Shown here: one piece after another, positions 1 through 8,756 of the stretch
How positions within the stretch are numbered: position 1 is the first letter of the stretch
How the letters are laid out: each line of letters starts with the position of its first letter
Source: Glaciimonas sp. PCH181
GTDB taxonomy: Bacteria; Pseudomonadota; Gammaproteobacteria; Burkholderiales; Burkholderiaceae_D
NCBI RefSeq assembly: GCF_003056055.1
Contig: NZ_PYFP01000001.1
Location: forward strand, 2,170,001-2,234,000
DNA: 64,000 nucleotides
Direction: 5' to 3'
Made by a program: the position numbers and the translations under genes
The notes under the pieces: model-generated
Told to the model about the DNA's origin: nothing
The model's input: the letters and a program-made list of their open reading frames with translations, nothing else
Databases searched by the model: none

Positions 1-75
1 AGGTATTGCCGGGCATGATGATCCTGATTAAATAGGCGGGAAGCAGCAATTTTACCAGTGCACGTCGGGCTACAG
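1..75. other. left-edge non-coding segment, possible start of a further minus-strand gene
   Basis: This lies downstream of the GDYXXLXY gene. On the minus strand an ATG at 16-14 is preceded by an AGGA at about the right distance, so another gene of the same operon may begin here and run off the left edge. Only five codons are visible, so no product can be proposed. Confidence 0.25.
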
Positions 76-648
76 TTAGTCGGGGACCGGTTCTGGGGCC
101 TTTTCCATCATTTTTGGCGAGGTTTTTATCGATACATCGCTTGGCTGGATGCTCTTCATCTGTTCATCCTGCAAACCGATCAATAATGCCTGCCCATCGG
201 GCGCAACCCGAAACTGGCCATAACGCGCCGCTTCAAACGCCCCTCCCTGACCTTCCTGAAAGAAATACGCATCGGAAACCACTTTTATGCGACCGTTGCG
301 CACCCGATATTCGATCAGCGCTTCGTCCGCTGCCAACGGCTTTCCATTGTCAAGGCGCAGAAATGTTGCTGGCGAATTGTCTGGCACCGACAATACCGCC
401 TTGCCCGACTCTGGCAAAGTCTCGCTAGCCGCTTGAATATCGCGCGACAATTGCCAATCCAGCGCCATGTAATCGCCCTGCATCAACGAGCGCGGATCGA
501 CCGGCGCCATCGCCAGCGATACGCTGCGGCCAGTGGAGAGAACCTGTTCTTTATGCCAGATAGCTTGATTAATCGCCGCCAGAATCAGCATTAAGCCAAT
601 AACGATCAAGCCGCCGCGATTATGTTTTACCGTGCTGCGATCAAGCAT
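76..648 (-). CDS. GDYXXLXY-domain membrane-anchored protein
   Basis: 190 residues from the ATG at 648, which has a GGAG Shine-Dalgarno seven bases upstream. A longer TTG-initiated reading frame (to 675) is less likely. One N-terminal membrane segment (about residues 12-30) is followed by a soluble, probably extracytoplasmic domain. The family-defining motif appears as GDYMALDW, so the last aromatic is Trp instead of Tyr. The start overlaps the end of the DUF4401 gene by 8 nt, so the two are probably translationally coupled. GDYXXLXY proteins commonly occur with DUF2157 and DUF4401 membrane proteins, as here. The biochemical function is unknown; the context suggests one membrane complex with its two upstream neighbours. 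Confidence 0.85.
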   Translation of the reverse strand: MLDRSTVKHNRGGLIVIGLMLILAAINQAIWHKEQVLSTGRSVSLAMAPVDPRSLMQGDYMALDWQLSRDIQAASETLPESGKAVLSVPDNSPATFLRLDNGKPLAADEALIEYRVRNGRIKVVSDAYFFQEGQGGAFEAARYGQFRVAPDGQALLIGLQDEQMKSIQPSDVSIKTSPKMMEKAPEPVPD

Positions 649-1783
649 GTTTGATCTCCGTAGACAGGCGACCAAGGATGAAATAGCCTGACAATAAAGC
701 AGCCCCCAACAGCATCAACCCAATTGATTTAATCAGCAAAGTCCATTCCAACGCGTAATAAAACCACGACAAATACCCTAACGACGCAACAATGCCAAGC
801 GACGTTAACATGTGCCGCCCACGGGCAAATCCCAGCAGCATCAACATCGCCCCCAGCACCAGCCCGATAACCCATCCGCCAAGAACAGCCAATATCAGGG
901 CAACGACCAACGCTGCGCAGCGCCGCCCAAACGTCAATGATGATGTCAACTGCAGCACCAGCGACAAAAATATCAAGCCGACCACCACCGGATCGAGCAA
1001 ATATAGCCAGCGATACAGACTATCGCCCAAACCATCAGAGCGATGATCAGCGCCGACTTCCACCAGCAAAGAATAGGGGAACCAGACCGACGTCAGCGCC
1101 AGAGAGAGCAGCGCCAGCGTCAACCCCACTGCAATCGGCAAAAATGCCTGCGGCAATCGCCTTTGCAAGTTGGACTCATCCAACCAGAATAATGCTGCCA
1201 AACCGGCGCAAATCGGCAGCGCCGGGCTAGGCCCCAGCAACATCAGGCAGCCAATATGTAATGCCAGCAATGAAAAGACCGTGCTTAGCACTCTGTGTAA
1301 AAAATTTGGCACCAGCACAATCAACAACAACTGACATAGCGCGATGCCGAAGAAAGGCCACGCGACATTGCCGCCATACGTTGCAAATAGCCAGAAACCC
1401 GCCATGCCTTGTCCGGCCAGACTGAGGGCCAGCGCAAATTGTTGCCGCAAGTCTTGCGCTGCGCCCTTTGTACTCAGTCGATAGATGAGCGCCGCGCATC
1501 CGACCAAAATCAGTCCGGCGGTGATCAAAGTGGCATCTTCGCGCATCAAATGATCGACTAAAAAAATACTAAAAAAAGCCAACAAAAATAAAGCGCCGAC
1601 GCCACCGCAAATACCTAACATCACGCGCACATACCAGGGCGAAGCCGCCGCCTCTATGACTGAGGGCGGCGCATGTTCCGCATCGACATAACCGTCTGCA
1701 TGTAGTTGTTGCCATAGCAAAGATGGTCCCTCACGCGCAACGGCACTTATAGGTCCTTTTTGCAAGGTCGCTTCGTTCTTCAT
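641..1783 (-). CDS. DUF4401-domain integral membrane protein
   Basis: 380 residues from the ATG at 1783. That start makes an ATGA overlap with the stop of the DUF2157 gene (1780-1783), the usual sign of translational coupling, and is preferred over upstream in-frame codons. A soluble N-terminal stretch of about 60 residues is followed by roughly ten hydrophobic segments running nearly to the C terminus. It belongs to the DUF4401 family by its overall pattern and its position between DUF2157 and GDYXXLXY genes. No catalytic motif is visible and the role is unknown. A channel or scaffold in the inner membrane is the most that can be inferred. Confidence 0.8.
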   Translation of the reverse strand: MKNEATLQKGPISAVAREGPSLLWQQLHADGYVDAEHAPPSVIEAAASPWYVRVMLGICGGVGALFLLAFFSIFLVDHLMREDATLITAGLILVGCAALIYRLSTKGAAQDLRQQFALALSLAGQGMAGFWLFATYGGNVAWPFFGIALCQLLLIVLVPNFLHRVLSTVFSLLALHIGCLMLLGPSPALPICAGLAALFWLDESNLQRRLPQAFLPIAVGLTLALLSLALTSVWFPYSLLVEVGADHRSDGLGDSLYRWLYLLDPVVVGLIFLSLVLQLTSSLTFGRRCAALVVALILAVLGGWVIGLVLGAMLMLLGFARGRHMLTSLGIVASLGYLSWFYYALEWTLLIKSIGLMLLGAALLSGYFILGRLSTEIKHA

Positions 1784-2874
1784 GCCAAGCCTTCTTTTTG
1801 CCATCCACGTTGCAGGTTGCGCAACCACAGCGCCGCAGCAGTAGACGCGCTGACTAAAAACAAACCAACAATCATGAAGCCGACAAGCCAGTTAAACCCG
1901 CCGGAAAAAAACATGACAATCAATTGCGCTGCGCCTATCGTGATCAATGCCAGACAACTGCCCGTCAATAGCAATAAATCGCGACGCCTGCGATATAGCA
2001 AGAAAAATCCTGCCAACACGACCAGCATCGCGATAGAACTTACGCGCGGCATGATTGAGCGATCAGCGAAGTATTTCGGCAAAATAATGAACGATAAAAT
2101 ACCGACCGTCAGCACCGCCAACAAAAGCAATCCGGCGAAACGAATAAAGTGGCGATATCTGTTGAGATTGGCTGCAACTTCTGACCGCGGATGGCTACGA
2201 TGCAAGATGATTTCCGCACCTCCCCATACCACCAGATTGAGTCCAAATAGCGACAATGGCAAACGGTTACCAAGCTCCAGCAGATCGAAAAATCCGAGCG
2301 TTACGCGCTCCAGATAAAGCAGTAATCCCAGATTCAGCAACCCTAACCAAAGACACCACGCCGTATTAAGCCGTGAGACGAGTACCCACGGAAAAATCAA
2401 AATACTCCATGTCACAAATAGTTGATAAGGGTCGGCACCGGTTTGATAGGTCTGACCGAAATAGGCCAGCAATGCGCCGCATAACAGCATCGCCGCCAGC
2501 AAAGCGACCTGTCCCTTCAAAGTGTCGAGCGTGAAATGGCGGGCTAGCAATGCAGCGATAATCAAAACGCCTTGCAGCAAACTAAATTTAGCGATGCGCG
2601 GCAATGCCTGCCAGTTAAACGCGAAGAAAAATATCACGCCAGCGACCAGAAACAAGGCGCCGCTAAACAAAAAAACGGTCGTCAGAAACCGCTTCCAATC
2701 TGCGCTGGTCGGCAAATCCCCCGACAACTGCAATGCGCGTTCGGCGGCGCTAGGCGATAGCTGCTTTTCTTGCAGCCAATGCGTAATCACCGGACGTAAC
2801 GATGACGCGACGGGCGACTGGCTAGCTAAAGGCGTTTGTTCACTCTGACCCGCTAACGGCATCATCACTTCCAT
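1780..2874 (-). CDS. DUF2157-domain integral membrane protein
   Basis: 364 residues. The N-terminal 60 or so residues are soluble and contain a short helical region (around HWLQEKQLSP), typical of the DUF2157 head. About ten membrane segments follow. The ATG at 2874 overlaps the end of the MFS-acyltransferase gene by 10 nt; a second ATG three codons later is also possible. With its two downstream neighbours it forms the DUF2157-DUF4401-GDYXXLXY cassette. Function is unknown. Coupling to an upstream lysophospholipid-handling gene hints at an envelope role, but that is inference from position only. Confidence 0.8.
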   Translation of the reverse strand: MEVMMPLAGQSEQTPLASQSPVASSLRPVITHWLQEKQLSPSAAERALQLSGDLPTSADWKRFLTTVFLFSGALFLVAGVIFFFAFNWQALPRIAKFSLLQGVLIIAALLARHFTLDTLKGQVALLAAMLLCGALLAYFGQTYQTGADPYQLFVTWSILIFPWVLVSRLNTAWCLWLGLLNLGLLLYLERVTLGFFDLLELGNRLPLSLFGLNLVVWGGAEIILHRSHPRSEVAANLNRYRHFIRFAGLLLLAVLTVGILSFIILPKYFADRSIMPRVSSIAMLVVLAGFFLLYRRRRDLLLLTGSCLALITIGAAQLIVMFFSGGFNWLVGFMIVGLFLVSASTAAALWLRNLQRGWQKEGLA

Positions 2875-4760
2875 TCACCGCGTAAATCCTGAACTCTCTG
2901 CTGTAAGTATTCCGGCGTTGCATCCGCTGGGGCGACCGATTTCCCTACGGCCAACTCCAGCACCGATAGCGGTCCACGTCTGAATGAGCGGCCAAAAGGA
3001 TTGCCATCGCTATGCGTCAACATGCTGCCCCAGAGACCCCGCAATGCCATCGGAATAACCGGCACTGGCGTGCGCTCGACAATCTTTTTGATTCCACTGC
3101 GGAAAGCGCTAATGTCACCGTTAACCGTCAATTTTCCTTCTGGGAAGATACACACCAAATCGCCATCTTCCAGCGCCGCCGCGATGTCGGCAAAGCCTTT
3201 TTCCATCAACGCAGGATTTTCTTTCGCTGTAGCAATCGGGATGGCTTTGCTGTTTCTAAACAACCACGCCAGCACAGGTATCTTAAAAATTCGGTGATCC
3301 ATGACAAACCGGATCGGTCGAGGGCTAGCTGCCATGATGACGATCGCATCGACGTAGCTGACGTGATTGCACACCAGCACCGCAGCGCCTGTTTCTGGAA
3401 TTCTGCTGATATCAACTGTCCGGATGCGGTGAATGGTATGTATCAATATCCAGGCCATAAACCGCACCAGATATTCTGGTACGACGGAGAAAATATAGAT
3501 GGCGACGATGGCGTTCAGAATTGCCGTGACCATAAAAATCTGCGGAATCGTAAGGCCCATTTTTAGCAACACCATCGCCACCAACGCAGCGACCACCATG
3601 AACAAAGCGTTCATGATATTCATCCCGGCAATCGTGCGCGACAGATGCGCAGGATCGGAACGGGTCTGAATGACGGCGAATAACGGAACGATATACAAAC
3701 CTCCGAATAAGCCGATCATTAGGCAGGCAAACAAAATTCGTCCGCTACCGTGCTGCGCAAAAAAGCCTAAAAAATCCACCATCGTCGTGTTGGTATAGCT
3801 TTGACTTGCCAGAAACAACTCAACTCCAAATACCGACAACCCAATCGCCCCAAACGGGACTAGTCCAATTTCCACTTTGTGGCCCGATAGGCGTTCACAC
3901 AGCAGCGATCCGACACCGACGCCGAGTGAAAATATCGTCAGCAAGAGAACAAAAACACTGTGATCGCCGTGTAGATAGTTTTTTGCGTAGAGGGGAAACT
4001 GGGCCAGCATAATGGCACCATAAAACCAGAACCAGGAATTGCCTAACATTGCCAGAAATACTGGCCGATTTTGGCGCGAGAAACGTAGATTTCGGGCAGT
4101 TTCAGTAATCGGATTCCAATTGATTTTTAAAGTTGGTTCGGGTGCGGGTGTTAGGGGTATGCCACGGCTAAAAAACCAGCCAACGATGGCGATAAAAATC
4201 GTGCCGCCTGCAACCAATTCGATTCCCCATGGTTTGTGTACGACTAACACGGCGCCTAGAATTTCGCCGAGCAGAATGCCGACGAAAGTACCCATTTCGA
4301 TCACGCCATTGCCACCGATCAGTTCGTCTTTGTGTAGTTGTTGCGGGAGATAGGCGTATTTCACCGGGCCGAATAGGGTTGAATGTAGTCCCGTGCCGAC
4401 TACTGCGGCAATCAGCAGCCAGAGGGTGTGCGTCATCCAACCTAGCGCTGCCATTGACATGATGGCGATTTCCAGCACTTTTACGTAACGGGCAATGCGG
4501 GATTTTTCGAATTTGTCGGCGAATTGGCCGGATGTCGCGGAGAACAATACGAATGGCAATATAAACAAACCGGGAATCAGATTATTCAGGAAGCCGGGGT
4601 CCATTGTGGTCCAGCTTAGTGCGTCATAGGTCAGGATTGTTAACAGTGCTGTCTTGAAGACATTGTCGTTGAAAGCGCCGAAAAATTGCGTCCAGAAAAA
4701 TGGCGCGAAGCGGCGTTGGCGCAGGAGCGAGAATTGATTTGGTCGGCTGGATGGTTGCAT
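2865..4760 (-). CDS. fused lysophospholipid transporter (LplT-like MFS) and PlsC-type acyltransferase
   Basis: 631 residues. Residues 1 to about 425 are a major-facilitator domain of the LplT type (FFGAFNDNVFKTAL near the N terminus). Residues about 430-631 are a PlsC/LPLAT acyltransferase with the catalytic HX4D motif in NHVSYVDA, a later FPEG motif and a VPVIPMALRG block. In E. coli, LplT flips lysophospholipid and the separate Aas protein re-acylates it. Here flippase and acyltransferase are one polypeptide, and no acyl-ACP synthetase domain is present, so activated acyl chains must come from elsewhere. First gene of the four-gene overlapping operon. Codons near its 5' end are unusually rich in plus-strand G/T (see the hairpin at 4853-4929). 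Confidence 0.88.
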   Translation of the reverse strand: MQPSSRPNQFSLLRQRRFAPFFWTQFFGAFNDNVFKTALLTILTYDALSWTTMDPGFLNNLIPGLFILPFVLFSATSGQFADKFEKSRIARYVKVLEIAIMSMAALGWMTHTLWLLIAAVVGTGLHSTLFGPVKYAYLPQQLHKDELIGGNGVIEMGTFVGILLGEILGAVLVVHKPWGIELVAGGTIFIAIVGWFFSRGIPLTPAPEPTLKINWNPITETARNLRFSRQNRPVFLAMLGNSWFWFYGAIMLAQFPLYAKNYLHGDHSVFVLLLTIFSLGVGVGSLLCERLSGHKVEIGLVPFGAIGLSVFGVELFLASQSYTNTTMVDFLGFFAQHGSGRILFACLMIGLFGGLYIVPLFAVIQTRSDPAHLSRTIAGMNIMNALFMVVAALVAMVLLKMGLTIPQIFMVTAILNAIVAIYIFSVVPEYLVRFMAWILIHTIHRIRTVDISRIPETGAAVLVCNHVSYVDAIVIMAASPRPIRFVMDHRIFKIPVLAWLFRNSKAIPIATAKENPALMEKGFADIAAALEDGDLVCIFPEGKLTVNGDISAFRSGIKKIVERTPVPVIPMALRGLWGSMLTHSDGNPFGRSFRRGPLSVLELAVGKSVAPADATPEYLQQRVQDLRGEWK

Positions 4761-4852
4761 GAGGGTCGGGGTGGGGAGATTACGACGTTGGCAATTGTAC
4801 GAGAAAAGAGGGTGGATTTTGGTTTGTTTGGTGTAGTTCGGTTTGTTTGTAA

Positions 4853-4929
4853 TTGAAACGGTTTGTGCTCCGTAGAGGCTTTGTCGGAGGTAGCCCGATA
4901 AAGCCTCTACGGAGAAAAACCCGTTTCAA
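4853..4929. repeat. interspersed hairpin element, copy 1 (REP-like)
   Basis: Long imperfect inverted repeat. The core arms 4868-4882 and 4900-4914 are perfect over 15 bp (CTCCGTAGAGGCTTT and its complement), and the match extends imperfectly outward to TTGAAACGG at the left and CCGTTTCAA at the right. The flank CGGTTTGTGCTCCGT (4859-4873) occurs again, inverted, in copy 2 at 16941-16955. The stem pair A-T after CTCCGT is T-A in copy 2. The element lies between the 5' end of the MFS-acyltransferase gene and the 3' end of the CBS gene. It marks a change from G/T-rich to A/C-rich plus strand. No transposase is nearby. Confidence 0.8.
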
Positions 4930-4961
4930 CTAACAACAACCCTAACCAACGCAACATATAT

Positions 4962-5000
4962 AAAAAAACCGCTCACAGCAAATATTTGCCACAAACGGTC
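4962..5000 (-). terminator. probable terminator of the CBS-protein gene
   Basis: Read on the minus strand, a stem formed by the perfect palindrome GCAAATATTTGC (4978-4989), with weak outer ACCG/CGGT pairing, is followed by a run of seven T (A-run at 4962-4968). The stem is irregular, so this is only a probable terminator. Confidence 0.4.
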
Positions 5001-5051
5001 TTAATCTCAGCACTCCCCCAGCAAACATCGCACCACCACAAAAAAACCGAC

Positions 5052-5507
5052 TTAATCGTCTGGCGATGCGCTACTAGAAGGCCAATCCCGAATATACGCC
5101 TTCAACATCTTATTCTCAAACCCCTGCGCATCCAAAACAGCCTTAGCAACATCATAAAACGACATCACACCAAGCAACGTTTTAGCATCCATTACAGGCA
5201 CATACCGCGCATGGCGTTCCAGCATAATCCGCCGTACTTCATTAACCTCAGTATCCGGCGTAATCGTAATCGGACTATCGTCCATATGCTTACGAACAGT
5301 GTTAGTCCCCACCACCCCACCATTCTCATGCACCGCCTTCAACACCTCACGGAAAGTCAACATCCCGACCAACGTGCCAAATTCCATTACGACCAGCGAC
5401 CCGATATCTTTTTCGGCCATCACATTCGTAGCGTCTAATAGCGGCGTTTCCGGTGTCACCGTATAGAGGATGTTGCCTTTGACTTTAAGTATCTCAGAAA
5501 CTTTCAT
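5052..5507 (-). CDS. two-CBS-domain protein
   Basis: 151 residues made almost entirely of two CBS motifs, about residues 5-60 (containing IGSLVVMEFGTLVGMLTFRE) and about 72-130 (containing RYVPVMDAKTLLGVMSFYD), plus a short acidic tail. CBS pairs bind adenine nucleotides and usually sense energy charge or regulate a partner enzyme. The stand-alone form gives no partner. The ATG at 5507 has an AGGA eight bases upstream. It is divergent from metY with a 179-bp shared promoter region. The 3' half is strongly A/C-rich on the plus strand, as part of the composition switch centred on the hairpin at 4853-4929. Confidence 0.85.
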   Translation of the reverse strand: MKVSEILKVKGNILYTVTPETPLLDATNVMAEKDIGSLVVMEFGTLVGMLTFREVLKAVHENGGVVGTNTVRKHMDDSPITITPDTEVNEVRRIMLERHARYVPVMDAKTLLGVMSFYDVAKAVLDAQGFENKMLKAYIRDWPSSSASPDD

Positions 5508-5686
5508 TGGGTCATCCTGCCTTTGCTTGTTATGCTTGTATCTAGAATGTAGCTTAAGCCAGTCGAAAAATCTAGCACTGACTGCCCCACGGGAAATTCA
5601 ACATTTACACAGACTGTTGCATCAACCTTAAGAAACCGTTCTCATCCAATATTAAACCACGCCGATTGATAGGAGAAACCGTCTTC

Positions 5687-7006
5687 ATGAGCACGCCAAA
5701 ATCCCCCGGTTTTGATACTTTATCACTCCACGCTGGCGCTGTCCCCGATCCCACCACAGGGGCCAGAGCGACACCGATTTATCTCAGTTCAGCCTTCGTA
5801 TTCAAAGATTCCGACCATGCCGCGTCGCTATTTAATATGGAGCGCGCCGGTCACGTCTATTCGCGCATCTCAAACCCGACCAACGCCGTATTAGAAGAAC
5901 GTATCGCCGCGCTCGAAGGCGGCGTGGCGGGGATTGCGGTTGCCAGTGGTCAGGCCGCGCTGCATCTGGGACTGGCGACCATTGCCGGGGCCGGATCGCA
6001 TATCGTCGCGTCGCGGGCACTGTACGGCGGTTCGCACAACCTGCTGGCTTATACCTTAAAACGCTTCGGCATCAGCACCACCTTCGTCGATCCTCGCGAT
6101 CTGGATGCCTGGCGTGCGGCGATTCAACCGAATACCAAAGTCTTATTTGGCGAGACGCTGGGCAATCCCGGCCTCGACGTACTGGATATTCCCAGCATCG
6201 CAGCACTGGCACATGAGCACTATTTGCCGCTATTCGTCGATTCCACCTTCACCACGCCGTATTTGCTGCGCCCGTTCGATCATGGCGCAGATCTGGTCTA
6301 TCACTCAGCAACCAAATTTCTCTGCGGCCACGGCACCGCTATCGGCGGCCTGCTGGTGGATGGCGGCACTTTCGATTGGCAACAAGCTTTCGATAAAACC
6401 GGTCATTTCGGCGAATTATGCGCGCCCTATGACGGCTTTCATGGGATGGTTTTTGCTGAGGAATCGACCGTTGCCGCGTTTTCCTTGCGAGCCCGTCGAG
6501 AAGGCTTACGCGACTTTGGCGCAGCCATGAGTCCGCATAATGCCTTTGCCATTTTGCAAGGGGTCGAAACCTTGGCCCTGCGGATGGAAAAGCATGTCGC
6601 CAACGCGCGCGCCGTCGTCGATTTTTTGATGCAGCACGACGCGGTAGAATCGGTTTCTTACCCGGAACTGTCCTCCCATCCCGACTATGCGCTAGCCAAA
6701 CACCTGCTTCCCAAAGGCTGCGGGGCGGTGTTCTCCTTCAATTTGAAAGGAGATCGCGCAGCAGGTATACGCATGGTCGAATCGTTAAAAATATTTTCTC
6801 ATCTGGCCAACGTTGGCGATGCCAAATCGCTGGTCATTCACCCTGCTTCGACCACCCATTTCCGCGTGCCAGCAGATCAACTTGCCGCCTCGGGAATAGG
6901 CGAAGGTACGCTGCGCTTATCAGTAGGACTAGAAAATGTGGCCGATCTGATTGAAGATTTGGCTTACGGCTTAAAAATGGCCCAACGCGCTCCAAAATCA
7001 GCCTAA
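5687..7006 (+). CDS. metY: O-acetylhomoserine sulfhydrylase (MetY-type)
   Basis: 439 residues from the ATG at 5687, which has AGGAG eleven bases upstream; an in-frame ATG at 5666 is a weaker start. This is a PLP-dependent Cys/Met metabolism enzyme that makes homocysteine directly from O-acylhomoserine and sulfide in methionine synthesis. The Schiff-base lysine is in HSATKF (K210). The N-terminal FDTLSLHAG, the YSRISNPT block and the C-terminal LRLSVGLE block are family-typical, and the length suits MetY (about 430) better than MetB/MetC (about 390). Preference for acetyl over succinyl substrate is inferred from family resemblance. An alpha/beta hydrolase follows 13 bp downstream. No SAM riboswitch was recognised in the 179-bp upstream region. 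Confidence 0.88.
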   Translation: MSTPKSPGFDTLSLHAGAVPDPTTGARATPIYLSSAFVFKDSDHAASLFNMERAGHVYSRISNPTNAVLEERIAALEGGVAGIAVASGQAALHLGLATIAGAGSHIVASRALYGGSHNLLAYTLKRFGISTTFVDPRDLDAWRAAIQPNTKVLFGETLGNPGLDVLDIPSIAALAHEHYLPLFVDSTFTTPYLLRPFDHGADLVYHSATKFLCGHGTAIGGLLVDGGTFDWQQAFDKTGHFGELCAPYDGFHGMVFAEESTVAAFSLRARREGLRDFGAAMSPHNAFAILQGVETLALRMEKHVANARAVVDFLMQHDAVESVSYPELSSHPDYALAKHLLPKGCGAVFSFNLKGDRAAGIRMVESLKIFSHLANVGDAKSLVIHPASTTHFRVPADQLAASGIGEGTLRLSVGLENVADLIEDLAYGLKMAQRAPKSA

Positions 7007-7019
7007 AAGGAGGCTCACA

Positions 7020-7880
7020 ATGCTAGTGAACGTTCAAGGCCATGATGCCTATTGCTATACCGGTGGCAAACCTTTCGACATCACGCTTCCAACGGTGGTA
7101 TTTATCCACGGCGCACAAAATGACCATTCAGTCTGGATTTTGCAAACACGCTATTTTGCGCACCATGGATTTAGCGTCCTCGCGGTCGATTTGCCGGGCC
7201 ATGGACGCAGTCAGGGCGCGCCGCTACAGACAGTGGAAGCGATGTCTGGCTGGCTGCTAGCCCTGCTCTTTGCTGCGGGTGTCAGCAAGGCGCTGTTGAT
7301 CGGCCACAGCATGGGTTCGCTAATCGCATTGGAAACCGCCGCCCGCACCTATAGTTCGCTGACCGATAGCACGGATATCACCATTAGCGGCATAGCGATG
7401 GTCGGCAGCGCCTATCCGATGAAAGTATCCGAGGCGCTGCTGGATGCCGCCAACTACGATCAACCGGCCGCCATCGCGATGGTGAATAAATGGTCGCATA
7501 CCGGTTTCGTCCAAAAACCATCCAGCCCCGGCCCCGGTTTCTACGTATTAGGCGGCAGTCAACGTCTGATGGCGCGTTTGACGCAATTAGATCAGCACAA
7601 TCCGGCAAAGCAGGCAAATGCAGACAGCGTTTTTCATAGCGATTTTGTGGCCTGTAATACCTATCAGAGTGGTGAGGCTGCAGCCCAGAGGATCCGTTGT
7701 CCGACACTATTCCTGCTAGGAAAGCGTGATGTCATGACGCCTCCAAAAGCGGCTACTACGTTGATTAACGCCATGCCAGAAGCAAAAGTCACGCTGATCG
7801 ATAGCGGCCATGCGTTAATGGCAGAGCAACCCGATGCGGTGTTGGATCATTTATTCAGTTTCGCGACCAGCATTGAATAA
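7020..7880 (+). CDS. alpha/beta-hydrolase fold protein
   Basis: 286 residues. The oxyanion region is VVFIHGAQNDHS, the nucleophile elbow is GHSMGS (Ser), a late Asp is in LLGKRDVMTPP and the His is in IDSGHALM, giving a complete Ser-Asp-His triad. A very strong Shine-Dalgarno (AAGGAGG) precedes the ATG. It starts 13 bp after metY and is almost certainly co-transcribed. No signal peptide is visible, so it is probably cytoplasmic. The substrate cannot be read from sequence. An ester or thioester connected with sulfur amino acid metabolism is possible, but only by position. Confidence 0.8.
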   Translation: MLVNVQGHDAYCYTGGKPFDITLPTVVFIHGAQNDHSVWILQTRYFAHHGFSVLAVDLPGHGRSQGAPLQTVEAMSGWLLALLFAAGVSKALLIGHSMGSLIALETAARTYSSLTDSTDITISGIAMVGSAYPMKVSEALLDAANYDQPAAIAMVNKWSHTGFVQKPSSPGPGFYVLGGSQRLMARLTQLDQHNPAKQANADSVFHSDFVACNTYQSGEAAAQRIRCPTLFLLGKRDVMTPPKAATTLINAMPEAKVTLIDSGHALMAEQPDAVLDHLFSFATSIE

Positions 7881-7908
7881 GCAAAATAAACACAGCGTGG
7901 ACCGCACA

Positions 7909-7938
7909 AAAAATGATTGCAGTATTGCAATCATTTTT
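7909..7938 (+). terminator. terminator after the metY-hydrolase operon
   Basis: Perfect 13-bp stem (7909-7921 with 7926-7938, outer arms AAAAATGATTGCA) around a GTAT loop, ending in five T. It lies 28 bp after the hydrolase stop codon. The rest of the gap to 8152 holds only the promoter and ribosome-binding region of the next gene (GAGGAG just before 8153). Confidence 0.8.
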
Positions 7939-8152
7939 ACATCTGGCCCATCTTTGCTGCATCATGGGCCATATCGTCTTTAGCCCGATCAAGCCAGCAT
8001 GCGCTAGCGATCGCCTAACGTCATATCGCGTGCTGCCAGCGCCTGGATTGGTGCGGTCATGCAATATTTAAAACGCGTGGCGCTTAAAACGCACTAAACT
8101 CTTCGCCAGCACAGTTAAAAGCCGAAAGAATAAACGCCTTGAGGAGATGTGA

Positions 8153-8470
8153 ATGTCTACCCAAACAGGAAAAAAAGTCGCTTCCTTCGCTGAGTTTTAT
8201 CCCACCTATCTAGCCCAACACGCCAATCGCACTTGCCGTCGCCTGCATTTCATCGGATCAACATTGGCCCTTTTAGCGCTGATCATGCTGGTATTGACCG
8301 GTAATTTTTGGTGGCTCTTAGCCGCGATTCTTTGCGGCTACGGTTTTGCGTGGGTCGGCCATTTTGTCTATGAAAAAAATCGGCCAGCGACCTTTCAACA
8401 GCCGCTCTATTCGCTGATGGGAGATTGGATGATGTATAAACAAATGCTCGAAGGAAAAATATCTTTTTGA
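8153..8470 (+). CDS. DUF962 / Mpo1-like small membrane protein
   Basis: 105 residues. The N-terminal SFAEFYPTYLAQHANRTCRRLH block, with conserved His residues, and the later GHFVYEKNRPATFQQP block are typical of the DUF962 (YGL010w/Mpo1-like) family. There are two hydrophobic segments (about residues 35-70). The yeast member is an iron-dependent dioxygenase in fatty-acid alpha-oxidation; whether bacterial members share that activity is not established. A strong Shine-Dalgarno (GAGGAG) precedes the start. It stands alone between terminated units. Confidence 0.85.
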   Translation: MSTQTGKKVASFAEFYPTYLAQHANRTCRRLHFIGSTLALLALIMLVLTGNFWWLLAAILCGYGFAWVGHFVYEKNRPATFQQPLYSLMGDWMMYKQMLEGKISF

Positions 8471-8756
8471 GCGAAAAACCAGCTGTTTGCGTCCAAATAA
8501 AGATGAAATGAGGCGCTAATCCGCTGAAAAATCGCGTATTTAAGCCAATGCATAAAATAAATTGTTTTTTTTTCATTATTCCCGTCCTCCAAACTGCGCT
8601 GATAGTCGTTAAGGGCTAGGTAGGCGCAGTTATCCGCAAAATAACCGAAAACGATACTGCATCACCTGCAATTAGCGTTGTACTTACGTTCTATCAATGT
8701 ATGTCCTGTAGCAATATTATTTTGATTGGCATTCCAACAACTTCTGGAGAAATACG

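Noticed and set aside
1760..2317. 185-codon plus-strand frame antisense to the DUF2157/DUF4401 genes
   Set aside because: Composition and residue use are those of an antisense shadow; the minus-strand genes have clear family membership and overlapping starts.
4741..5040. Ordinary gene-orientation or replication skew as the cause of the composition switch
   Set aside because: The two sites have opposite gene orientations but the same switch sense, and the bias lasts only a few hundred bases to about 1 kb, far too local for replication-arm skew.
5508..5686. SAM or SAH riboswitch before metY
   Set aside because: The 179-bp region shows no recognisable conserved core or pseudoknot pairing, and no terminator precedes the start.
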